Source: Herminiimonas sp.
GTDB taxonomy: Bacteria > Pseudomonadota > Gammaproteobacteria > Burkholderiales > Burkholderiaceae
Reading direction: 5' to 3'
Assembly (NCBI GenBank): GCA_014377155.1
Contig: JACMQD010000106.1
Coordinates: forward strand, 1-13,192
DNA: 13,192 bases
The translations under genes were made by a program, and so were the position numbers. Shown here piece after piece: positions 1 to 6,626 of the stretch. The first letter of the stretch is position 1; each line of letters opens with the position of its first letter. The notes below the pieces were generated by a model. It saw only the letters and a program-made list of their open reading frames with translations. It was not told the DNA's origin and ran no database searches.

Positions 1-163
1 AAGCCTTTGAGGCCATCTACGCAGGCAATGAAGATGTCCTGCACACCCCGGTTCTTCAATTCTGTTACGACCTGCAGCCAGAACTTGGCACCTTCGGTCT
101 GGGCCACCCACAGGCCCAGCAACTCCTTGTCGCCATTGAGGATCACGCCTAATGCCAGATAGT
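1..163 (-). pseudogene. IS256-family transposase, internal/3' fragment
   Basis: Read on the minus strand, the sequence encodes a stretch beginning RHYLALGV, passing through [11 protein letters not shown] and [18 protein letters not shown], and ending CVDGLKG at the window edge. This is the conserved core of IS256 (Mutator-type) transposases. The D in VDGLKG is, from knowledge of the family, the second catalytic aspartate of the DDE triad. The N-terminal third is absent: the frame joins the vapC coding sequence at about 162-167, so no start codon or left inverted repeat is present here. The C-terminal part continues beyond position 1 and cannot be judged. The piece must be a deletion or recombination product, because intact IS256 elements do not begin in mid-gene. 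Family identity is secure from the motifs; whether any active copy lies to the left is unknown. Confidence 0.85.
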
Positions 164-340
164 GGCGTCCTTTCGCTCAATCGACAGAACGCCAAGCTCC
201 AGTTCCGTGATGGTGATGGCCGACACAAAGAGGTCAGCGGCATCAACGCTTTCCGTCCATGCCGTCACGTTCGTACCGGCTTTACCAAACCGCACCTTGC
301 GCAGTTCGGACACCACGTTGGTATCAAGAACAAACATCAT
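164..340 (-). pseudogene. vapC: Truncated VapC-type PIN-domain toxin
   Basis: The first ~59 residues match the N-terminal half of PIN-domain VapC/StbB toxins: FVLDTNVVSEL with the first acidic residue D6 and E12, then SVDAADLFVSAITITELELGVL with a further conserved acid. PIN toxins are normally about 130-140 residues. Here the frame passes after ERKDA directly into transposase DNA and stops four codons later at 149-151. The C-terminal active-site aspartates are therefore missing and the RNase cannot be functional. ATG at 338-340 overlaps the stop of the antitoxin frame (337-339), the usual translational coupling of such pairs; a second ATG follows at once at 335-337, and either could be used. 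The gene is read on the minus strand, as is the transposase fragment that replaces its 3' half. Confidence 0.88.
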
Positions 341-591
341 GAAAAACCAGCTGGCCGATTTTCGATAGTCACACGCGGCGGCTCAAACTCGATGTCGCCA
401 ATACCCGGCATCGCCAGCGCATCGGCAATGTTGCGCCGCTGCTTTGTAAGCCGCTGATAGTCCTCAAAGCTCATAAGCACATGGGCCGGTCGGCCTCGGT
501 CTGTGATGAACACCGGCCCGTAGTTTGCCGCCCGTTTTGCCTAACTCGCCCCTTGGTTGAACTCGCGGCTTGATATGGTGGTAATGGTCAT
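337..591 (-). pseudogene. vapB: Phd/YefM-type antitoxin with in-frame nonsense codon
   Basis: The minus-strand frame from ATG 589-591 reads MTITTISSREFNQGAS, then TAG at codon 17 (541-543), then AKRAANYGPVFITDRGRP, AHVLMSFEDYQRLTKQ and a C-terminal tail ending FS with TGA at 337-339. The layout (short beta/helix DNA-binding head with SREF, then GPVFITDRGRPAHVL) is characteristic of Phd/YefM antitoxins, and the total of 84 residues is the family size. The nonsense codon sits in the N-terminal DNA-binding region, at a position usually held by a basic residue in the SRAK motif. Without readthrough only a 16-residue peptide is made, so neither repression nor toxin neutralisation is expected. Its toxin partner is truncated too. 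The symbol follows the usual pairing with VapC; phd or stbC would be equally apt. Confidence 0.85.
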
Positions 592-613
592 GGCAACGCC
601 CCCGTATGCTTGA

Positions 614-643
614 GTAATGTAGCCATGTTACTACCGCAATCAA
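614..643 (-). promoter_or_regulatory. Promoter/operator of the toxin-antitoxin remnant
   Basis: On the minus strand TTGATT (638-643) and TACATT (616-621) are separated by 16 bp and lie about 25 bp upstream of the antitoxin ATG, a plausible sigma-70 promoter. An imperfect palindrome, GTAATGTAGCCATGTTAC (614-631), covers the -10 box. Its outer GTAA/TTAC arms are perfect and its inner part is only partly symmetric. Autoregulating Phd-type antitoxins bind such sites. The assignment rests on motif and position only. Confidence 0.4.
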
Positions 644-992
644 GCAGGTGCGAGCGTTTCAGAGTCGGTAAACAGGTTGTACGCCGGAACGGTCGGCACA
701 GTGGACAAATTCCGCCGGTTTGGGCGCAGAACCGGCCAACGGCAAGTCCAGAATTCTCGCCTTGGCGGTTGCGAGCGAATCATGGGTATTCACAACCTGT
801 CCGACGTAACGCCCGAACGTTCTGCGTACTCGGCGCTGTGGTTAAATCGTCGCGGACGAATTGTTAATTAGAATCCAATGGTCATGCTAGGTCGACGACG
901 CACGGCGCTATCGACGCTGCATGCCGATCAGCGGCATTGCCCAAGCGGCGCCAGTGCCAGGGGTTAAGCCACCTTTGGGTGACGACAAATTT
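644..992. other. Intergenic stretch without a convincing gene
   Basis: About 350 bp between the toxin-antitoxin remnant and the 3' end of the seven-gene block. Short open frames exist on both strands, but none has a ribosome binding site, a recognisable domain or a consistent neighbour. A perfect 6-bp stem ATGCCG/CGGCAT with a 5-nt loop lies at 921-937, about 55 bp past the last stop codon of the block. It has no T-run, so it is at best a weak terminator or RNA 3'-end hairpin. A 4-bp stem CACC/GGTG lies closer (about 971-982). No tRNA-like or repeat structure was seen. Confidence 0.5.
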
Positions 993-1442
993 CTAATCCG
1001 CACCGACCGAAATAACCATCACGATCTGACCCGCTCTTTCAAACTCCAGCATCAACATGTAGCTGCGACCCTCTTCGAAAGGTTTTTTCAGTCCACGCAA
1101 CATCACATGGGGTTTGCCGACGCCGAACGCGTCAACTTCACCCGCGCGAAAAATAAGCTCCGTGAGCGCGGGTGAAGCCGGGTTGTCGTCCGCCCGAAAC
1201 TCAACACGTTCGGCGAGCGGCGAAAATCCACGAATCAACCGGTCGCCCTTGGCAACATCCTGCAGATGAAAATAAACCGGGGCGTCCACCGCCCCCGGCT
1301 GACTCGGCTCTGACCAAGGGTGAATGATCATGAAACCGTCGGCATAGTATTCATGCGCCTGGACTGTGATCGGAAAGATGCACAGGACGATCGAAGCGCG
1401 GCAGAGAAAATTTAAAAGTCGTACAAAGATTGGCGATGTCAT
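993..1442 (-). CDS. Divergent PCu(A)C-type periplasmic copper chaperone
   Basis: A 149-residue protein with a Sec signal peptide (residues 1-29, hydrophobic core ending VQA before His30). The mature part follows the PCu(A)C (formerly DUF461) pattern: IIHPWSEPSQPGAVDAPVYF near residues 39-58, SPLAERVEF around 74-82, and the C-terminal GKPHVMLRGLKKPFEEG signature (109-125). Family members bind Cu(I) through a HxnM...HxM set and deliver it to cytochrome oxidase CuA sites or other cuproproteins. Here HxM (H112, M114) and H41 are kept, but the upstream ligand motif, normally HEM or similar followed by a spaced Met, reads EFRADDN and lacks His and Met. Copper affinity or metal specificity may differ. 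It is the last gene of the block, 13 bp behind the oxygenase-like gene, with AGGA about 10 nt before ATG. Family call good; function inferred. Confidence 0.72.
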   Translation of the reverse strand: MTSPIFVRLLNFLCRASIVLCIFPITVQAHEYYADGFMIIHPWSEPSQPGAVDAPVYFHLQDVAKGDRLIRGFSPLAERVEFRADDNPASPALTELIFRAGEVDAFGVGKPHVMLRGLKKPFEEGRSYMLMLEFERAGQIVMVISVGAD

Positions 1443-1455
1443 ATTGAATTAAGTC

Positions 1456-2079
1456 CTATGGCTGAAACGATACCGCATAGCCCCATGCATCAAGTCGATG
1501 CGGAATCGCGTTAAATGCCAGCGTTACCCGTTCCGTACCCTGGTTGACCGGTACTTCATGGAGCAGATAGCTGGGAAAAAGCAGGAGATCGCCCGGCTCG
1601 GGTTGTGGCGCGACCCACTTCTCCGAACTAAAGGGGCCGGTCTGAGCACCGGCATGCGCGTTACGAAAAGCGAACTCGGTGCCGCCAAGCGAGCGCGTGA
1701 ACATCGTGCGTGCCGAACTGTCAGAAGGCGTCAGGTAAAGCACGCCCGAGACAAAACAATTGGCATGGTTGTGCAATGCTTGGCTACCACCCGCCTGAAG
1801 CACATTGACCCACATTTCTTTCACCAGCCAGCGCAAGGGTTCACCAAAAATCAATTGACCAAACGCCTGAAGATGCCCGCCCATCCGCTCGACCACCGCG
1901 TCGAGCTCGGCGCTCTCGCCGGGGCCGAGGATCCGCGTGTGGGCGAGTTGTCCGGAGTGCTGATTCGCGACTACCGCAGCTTGGGCCAGCTCCTTGGCCA
2001 GCGCTTTTGCGGCCTCCGGCGAGAGTAACGCGGGTACGCGCATCACGGGGGTCGGGAACAATTCGAAGACTTGATTCAT
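1456..2079 (-). CDS. Putative 2OG-Fe(II) oxygenase (TIGR02466/PF13759-like)
   Basis: A 207-residue protein without signal peptide or membrane segment, presumably cytosolic. The N-terminal FELFPTPVMRVP is the typical opening of this putative oxygenase family. The double-stranded beta-helix core follows: MWVNVLQAGG (89-98), then HNHANCFVSGVLYL (103-116) with likely iron ligands H103/H105 and N107 in place of the usual acid, then PGDLLLFPSYLLHEVPV (162-178) with the distal ligand H174, and ERVTLAFN (183-190) with R184 placed to bind 2-oxoglutarate. Such enzymes hydroxylate proteins or small molecules using Fe(II), O2 and 2-oxoglutarate; the substrate here is unknown. The ATG lies 6 bp after the stop of the HupE-like gene, so the two are cotranscribed. 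Its presence among metal-family genes suggests either a ligand-modifying enzyme or an iron-dependent step. Family assignment is fairly secure, activity inferred. Confidence 0.78.
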   Translation of the reverse strand: MNQVFELFPTPVMRVPALLSPEAAKALAKELAQAAVVANQHSGQLAHTRILGPGESAELDAVVERMGGHLQAFGQLIFGEPLRWLVKEMWVNVLQAGGSQALHNHANCFVSGVLYLTPSDSSARTMFTRSLGGTEFAFRNAHAGAQTGPFSSEKWVAPQPEPGDLLLFPSYLLHEVPVNQGTERVTLAFNAIPHRLDAWGYAVSFQP

Positions 2080-2085
2080 GACGAA

Positions 2086-3054
2086 TTACCCCACGATGGC
2101 CATCAAACGAGAAAGCGTCCAGAAAACCGATACACTACCGATCGCATACAACATGACTCGACGCGCTTTGGTTGTCCACGTAAATCGTCGAGCGGCGAGG
2201 AACAAAGCCCAGGCCAAGCCGATCACGAGCAACTGCCCGGCCTCCACGCCCACGTTAAAACTCAGCAACGCGATATTGACGTGCTGCTCCGGCAAGCCGA
2301 TTTCTTTCAAGGCACCGGCGAAACCCAGTCCATGAACCAGGCCGAAAATAAATGCGACGACGGCCGGCCAGCGACGCGTCAAGGTCTCTTTGTCATTCAA
2401 GGCTTCCGCACTGACCAGAACGATAGACAGTGCGATCGCCGCCTCGACCGGCGCGGAACGCAGTGTCAGCGCGCCCAGCGCACTGGCAGCAAGCGTCAGA
2501 CTATGGGCGATAGTAAATGACGTTACCGTCGCGAGAAGCCGGCGTCGAAATCCGACAAGGAAGAGCAGACTGAGAACAAATAACAAATGGTCTATGCCAC
2601 TGAGAATGTGTTCTATGCCCAGCACGCCGTAAGTTTGCATCACTTCCAGCGCATTGCGATCATCCTGGGCAGCGCCGAACACACGCACGCTCGGCTGGTT
2701 TTTAGTTAGGGTATGAATGCTGCGCTTGTCATCGCGCCAGGTAATGCGCACGATTACCGCAGAATAATTATTCCCGATCCCATCGATGGACAGCGCACCT
2801 ACCATTCCTTTGGCATCGCAATGCACCTTTTGCGCATCAGCGGCACAACCTTGCGGCCAGACGGGGGTCAGGTCCTGTGAAACGGGGGTATTTTTGCCCG
2901 GCACTCCCCAAGCCCACACGAATTCTCCCTGAGCCACTTCCTTCACCGTAAGGTCGGCCATGGTCATTTCGTGCGCCATCGCCGATCCTGGACCGGCACA
3001 CAGCAGCACAAGCGCTAAACGCCATAACAAACGCCAATGAAGCCCGGCGTTCAC
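2086..3054 (-). CDS. HupE/UreJ_2-family multipass membrane protein with periplasmic N-terminal domain
   Basis: A 322-residue protein in two parts. Residues 1-27 form a signal peptide (ending SAMA before His28), followed by a ~110-residue extracytoplasmic domain with two cysteines (C70, C79). From ~140 on comes a membrane domain of about six or seven helices with the HupE/UreJ_2 signatures: GIEHILSGIDHLLFVL (H149, D155, H156), SFTIAHSLTL (H184), VEAAIALS (E204), FGLVHGLGFAG (H241) and FNVGVEAGQ (N267, E271). HupE/UreJ proteins are regarded as nickel/cobalt permeases; this two-part form is common outside hydrogenase or urease loci and its metal is unknown. The start is GTG at 3052-3054, overlapping the TGA of the foldase gene by 4 bp (GTGA), which implies translational coupling. 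No hydrogenase or urease genes are in the window, so the classical role is not supported here. Confidence 0.85.
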   Translation of the reverse strand: MNAGLHWRLLWRLALVLLCAGPGSAMAHEMTMADLTVKEVAQGEFVWAWGVPGKNTPVSQDLTPVWPQGCAADAQKVHCDAKGMVGALSIDGIGNNYSAVIVRITWRDDKRSIHTLTKNQPSVRVFGAAQDDRNALEVMQTYGVLGIEHILSGIDHLLFVLSLLFLVGFRRRLLATVTSFTIAHSLTLAASALGALTLRSAPVEAAIALSIVLVSAEALNDKETLTRRWPAVVAFIFGLVHGLGFAGALKEIGLPEQHVNIALLSFNVGVEAGQLLVIGLAWALFLAARRFTWTTKARRVMLYAIGSVSVFWTLSRLMAIVG

Positions 3055-3899
3055 GAGACCTTCCTTTCTTCGCGGATGCGGTATTTTTTGGCAATTTCAC
3101 GGATCGCATTTTTCGACAGCTCGGTGGAGGTACTTTCCTTCCATTCTTTGTAGACGCGTTCTTTAACGTCATTAAAGTCTATCGCTTGCCCCGGTGTTGT
3201 CGCGACAAGGCGGACAACGCGAGGTCCATCGTTGCTGACAGCAACAGTCCATTGACCAGGAACCTGTTTCTCGATTGCGGCTGTGAAATTCGTGCCATAG
3301 CTTTGGACCAGATTCGGTCGCGGCCTGTCCTTGAAAATACGGAGGCTACCTTCTCCATCCGGCGCTTGCCGGGCGTTGAGCGAAGCAGCAAATTTTTGTA
3401 GCTTTTCCGTCGTCGAATCGCCTCCGGATATGACTGCCTCCTCGAAATCAAAACGCGCCGGAATATTGTAGCGGTCGCGGCGCGAATCAAACCACATGCG
3501 CAGGCCGGATTCGTCGATTTTCGGCAAAACCAGTCCGGCTTGTGCCAGGCTCAGGGTCTTGAAGATGACGCGGTCCCGCATTGCCGGATCGCCTTTGTCC
3601 AGGCCAAGGGCCAACCCCTCCCGATACAACACCTCGTTGTCGATCCAGCGATCGATCAGTATCTTCATTTCAGCCGGTGTCGGCTGGCGCTTCATGCCAG
3701 CGACAAAGGTCTCGCTCGCCTCCTGATAAACTTCTTTGGGAACGACGATGTCACTCGGATTGCCCCGCACTGCGACGAGCGCGTAGTCGGCAGCAAAAAT
3801 CAGCGCACCAAAAATCAGGAAGTGCACCAGCGGTTCGCGCGCCACGCGCGCCAACCGTTGTAGTCTCGTTGTAGCAGCAGGTTTATCTAGAGTATCCAT
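3051..3899 (-). CDS. Membrane-anchored parvulin/SurA-like peptidyl-prolyl isomerase
   Basis: A 282-residue protein when started at ATG 3897-3899. One transmembrane anchor lies at ~24-43 (PLVHFLIFGALIFAADYALV) after a short basic cytosolic tail, so the rest should face the periplasm. Residues ~50-140 form a SurA/PpiD-like helical chaperone region (PTPAEMKILIDRWIDNEVLY; GDPAMRDRVIFKTL). Residues ~150-245 (RYNIPARFDFEEAVIS ... PGQWTVAVSNDGPRVVRLV) have the layout of a PpiC-type rotamase domain, but diverged enough that catalysis is uncertain. A TTG start at 3941 would add 14 residues and overlap the upstream gene; the ATG, 4 bp after that gene's stop, is preferred. Its stop overlaps the start of the HupE-like gene. 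Likely job: folding or assembly of exported partners from the same operon (inference). Confidence 0.75.
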   Translation of the reverse strand: MDTLDKPAATTRLQRLARVAREPLVHFLIFGALIFAADYALVAVRGNPSDIVVPKEVYQEASETFVAGMKRQPTPAEMKILIDRWIDNEVLYREGLALGLDKGDPAMRDRVIFKTLSLAQAGLVLPKIDESGLRMWFDSRRDRYNIPARFDFEEAVISGGDSTTEKLQKFAASLNARQAPDGEGSLRIFKDRPRPNLVQSYGTNFTAAIEKQVPGQWTVAVSNDGPRVVRLVATTPGQAIDFNDVKERVYKEWKESTSTELSKNAIREIAKKYRIREERKVS

Positions 3900-3903
3900 G
3901 GCG

Positions 3904-6558
3904 TCAATTCGTATTGGAAATAGGTTGGGGCGGGGTCGCAAGGGCGTGCCGAAGCGCAGTGTCTACTTGTGCGGACAAGTCCGGATCGGTAGGTCGCACG
4001 GCCTGCGAGAGCGCGCGAAGTGGTTCGGAAGCAGGGTGGAAATCAGGACTCATGGCGACGATGCCAAGCAGTGGCTCGCGCAGTCGCTTCAGCATGACGC
4101 GGGGATCCGCATTCGGTCTTACGGTCATCCCTACGGCAAGATATTCTGCTCGTGCTTTCCAATAGGCAAAAAGGCGCGACGCTTCAACGCTGTGGGGATC
4201 GCGAACGACACCTTCAAGACGCGGCGCCAGCGACTGGACCAGTGAAGCCAGTCGATCGCGCGCGCGCTCCTTCGACGAATAAATCATCCAGGGTGCGTGA
4301 TGGGCCACGACCGGGCGGTCATCCGTATTGACCACCGCGCTGCCAGCAAACTTTTGCAACCCCTCCGGCCCCACCACGACGCTACCCAGCAATGCAAATT
4401 CGTCGTCGATATTCGCCTGCTTGAGCGCCGTCTTCACACCAGGTGGCACCTTTGCCAGGCGATCACGCACGGCGCCGATATCCCACACGGGTTCATCCGG
4501 ACGTGCAATCAAACCCAACACCGGCGTGTCTAGGCTGTTGTTGGCCAGGACGGCTACCGCATTCGGATAGACCTGCACAAAGGCCGCCACGATGCTACGT
4601 AGCGTATCGAGGTCCATTTGATACAGCGCCAGCCATTGACAAAACAATCCACCAGGCTGCAACCGCGACTTTGCCGCCGAAAACTGTTCGACCGTGTAAA
4701 GGCTGCCCGCACCGTTTCGCGCCGGGTGAAAAAGATCAGAGACGATCACATCATAGCGTTCCGACGTTGACTGGACATAGCGGCGGGCATCGGCGGCGAC
4801 GGTTGTCACGGGCCGGGCGGCGGCGGGCGCGCCGCCTTTGAGCGCAAAGATACCCGCTGCGTCGATGACCTCCGGCAGCAATTCGACTGCCTTGACGCTG
4901 ATACGAGGATCGATCGCCGCAGCGTTGGCGGTATACCCGGTTCCATAGCCTAAAAATAGCGCGGTTTGCGGTGCCGGATGCAAGAGCAGAGGCAGTTGTG
5001 CCAGACGGATCTCAACCAGACCACTGGCACTGCTGCCTTCCTGTACGCGGTTGTTGATGTGTAGTCGCGCGATGCCTTCCGCGTCTTCCACCACGCTGAC
5101 GGCGGCCATCACGCCCTCGCGATAACTCAACAATCGCCCGTCGGCGGGCATGTCGATAAAGCGCAGCGGGGCGGCGAAGATGGTCAGGCCAAGTACGACG
5201 GCCACCGCTGCCCAGCCGAAAGGACGGCGCCAGCTTTTTAACGTTCGCATTGCCAAATATCCGCATAACAAAAGTATTAGCACTGTTCGGGCACCGGCAA
5301 CCGGCAGGAGAATGAGGCCCACCAACAGCGGCGCGAATGCCGAGCCAAGGGTATTGATGCCAAGGGCAAGGCCGAGCGGCATGCGCGCCTGTTGTGCTTG
5401 ACGACACAGCAACGTAAACAATGCACCCATGGCCATGGCTGGCAGTAACATCGCGGCCAATCCAGCCGCACACTCACCGGCCAGCGCGGCGTTGACGCTC
5501 GTTCCAAACCAACGGGCGGGCATCGCGTATGTTTGGTCAGCCCACCAGAGGCTGAGTCCTCCGGCAAATATTGTCAATATCAGCAAGTCGAGTGCACGGT
5601 CTGTCTGCTCGTTGGAACTATCGCACGCAACGCCGGCTCGCCGTAAAAGTGCCGCACCCAACGAAGTGCCCAGCAAGAAAACGGCCAGCAGCAACGCGTA
5701 GGTATAGACGGTATTTTCAGTAACCTGGCTAAGAACGCGTACCGCCAGAACTTCGTAGCCCACACCGAGCAATCCTGTAAAAAAAAGGCGCACGGCAACG
5801 CTTTCGAACGACACGCCAGGTAAACGTAGGGAACCGGCCAGGTCGACGTCAGCTGGCTGCACGGAGGGGTCAGATGTCCGGCTTATCTGGTGCCCCCACA
5901 TCCGCCACGCCGCAAAGGCGCAGGCGACATTGACGCCTGCAAAAACCCAACTCGTCCGGAGCAGCCCCATGCTCGGGATGAAATAGAAAACTGCCAGCAG
6001 AAGACCGACCATCGCGCCCGCAGTATTGGCCGCATAGATCGCTCCTAGCGGGTGACCATTGGGTTTACGGAGCAGGCGTTCGATTGCGGGCAGGGTCGCA
6101 CCCATGGCAAGCGTGGCGGGGAGCAGGACAATAAAAGGGACGAAGAATGCAATTGACCAATGCCAAATTGCCGAAGGCTCGGCGCCGATCCATTGCGATA
6201 ATTGCGAAATGGCGGTCGGTGAGACCACGGCCACCAACAATGCCCAGCCGGCGATTACACCCTCCAGACAGGCATACCAGCGACCTGGATATGGGCTATT
6301 TTCCAACCGATTGGCAAGCAAAAACGCGCCGGCGGCAATGCCGCCAAAAAATGCCGCGATGACCGACAGCACGGCGACGATTTCGTGACCCAGTGCCAAT
6401 CCAAATTGTGCGGTCCATACCATTTGCCAAACCAACCCTGCCGCACCAGAGCAAAATACAAGCAGAAGTAAAAAAGCCGGTTTAGTGCGTCTCGCTGCGT
6501 GCGCATCCGGCACGATGAGCGGACCAGAAATTTCGATTACTGACACATACACTTTCAA
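3904..6558 (-). CDS. Multipass membrane protein fused to spermidine-synthase-like domain
   Basis: Up to 884 residues. Residues ~27-465 contain about a dozen or more hydrophobic helices, beginning AFLLLLVFCSGAAGLVWQMVW, a typical opening of fused 'MFS/spermidine synthase' proteins. Residues ~530-680 form a Rossmann methyltransferase/aminopropyltransferase fold: LFLGYGTGYTANAAA (534-548) for nucleotide binding, VKAVELLPEVI (acidic E559), AADARRYV (588-595) and YDVIVSDLFHP (602-612) with D608 at the aminopropyl-transfer gatekeeper position, then GSLYTVEQFSAAKSRLQPGGLF. A family-typical NTDDRPV follows at 744-750, then a ~130-residue C-terminal extension of unknown role. Substrate unknown; polyamine synthesis is not implied. 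The frame opens with TTG at 6556-6558, inside the T-tract of an intrinsic terminator and without a clear ribosome binding site; GTG codons 3, 5 and 16 are alternatives and there is no early in-frame ATG. The stop is 4 bp before the foldase gene. Confidence 0.8.
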   Translation of the reverse strand: MKVYVSVIEISGPLIVPDAHAARRTKPAFLLLLVFCSGAAGLVWQMVWTAQFGLALGHEIVAVLSVIAAFFGGIAAGAFLLANRLENSPYPGRWYACLEGVIAGWALLVAVVSPTAISQLSQWIGAEPSAIWHWSIAFFVPFIVLLPATLAMGATLPAIERLLRKPNGHPLGAIYAANTAGAMVGLLLAVFYFIPSMGLLRTSWVFAGVNVACAFAAWRMWGHQISRTSDPSVQPADVDLAGSLRLPGVSFESVAVRLFFTGLLGVGYEVLAVRVLSQVTENTVYTYALLLAVFLLGTSLGAALLRRAGVACDSSNEQTDRALDLLILTIFAGGLSLWWADQTYAMPARWFGTSVNAALAGECAAGLAAMLLPAMAMGALFTLLCRQAQQARMPLGLALGINTLGSAFAPLLVGLILLPVAGARTVLILLLCGYLAMRTLKSWRRPFGWAAVAVVLGLTIFAAPLRFIDMPADGRLLSYREGVMAAVSVVEDAEGIARLHINNRVQEGSSASGLVEIRLAQLPLLLHPAPQTALFLGYGTGYTANAAAIDPRISVKAVELLPEVIDAAGIFALKGGAPAAARPVTTVAADARRYVQSTSERYDVIVSDLFHPARNGAGSLYTVEQFSAAKSRLQPGGLFCQWLALYQMDLDTLRSIVAAFVQVYPNAVAVLANNSLDTPVLGLIARPDEPVWDIGAVRDRLAKVPPGVKTALKQANIDDEFALLGSVVVGPEGLQKFAGSAVVNTDDRPVVAHHAPWMIYSSKERARDRLASLVQSLAPRLEGVVRDPHSVEASRLFAYWKARAEYLAVGMTVRPNADPRVMLKRLREPLLGIVAMSPDFHPASEPLRALSQAVRPTDPDLSAQVDTALRHALATPPQPISNTN

Positions 6559-6585
6559 AAATAAAAATCCCGGCTTGCGGCCGGG
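6556..6585 (-). terminator. Intrinsic terminator between DUF3604-type and SpdS-fusion genes
   Basis: On the minus strand a perfect GC-rich stem CCCGGC/GCCGGG (6580-6585 with 6569-6574, loop 5 nt) is followed at once by ATTTTTATTTTT. This is a textbook Rho-independent terminator, about 42 bp after the stop codon of the DUF3604-type gene. It lies within the seven-gene block, so it either ends a two-gene transcript or reduces transcription of the five genes behind it. Confidence 0.88.
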
Positions 6586-6590
6586 GTGAA

Positions 6591-6620
6591 GCTGGTCCGC
6601 GCATCATCTCGCGGACCAGC
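6591..6620. repeat. Perfect 11-bp inverted repeat just after the DUF3604-type stop codon
   Basis: GCTGGTCCGCG (6591-6601) and CGCGGACCAGC (6610-6620) are exact inverted copies with an 8-nt spacer. The hairpin begins 6 bp past the stop codon of the upstream gene and ends 5 bp before the terminator stem. Having no T-run of its own, it looks more like an mRNA 3'-end stabiliser or an antitermination partner than a second terminator. Confidence 0.75.
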
Positions 6621-6626
6621 ACGTTC

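Noticed and set aside
152..457. Open frames on the plus strand over the toxin-antitoxin remnant
   Set aside because: They are shadows of vapC and its antitoxin, which show clear family motifs on the minus strand.
2086..3054. Accessory gene of urease or hydrogenase
   Set aside because: No urease or hydrogenase gene is present, and the periplasmic N-terminal domain is not part of the small classical HupE/UreJ proteins.
3900..3941. Longer TTG start of the parvulin-like protein
   Set aside because: It overlaps the upstream gene and has no ribosome binding site; the ATG 4 bp behind the upstream stop fits operon spacing and places the membrane anchor normally.
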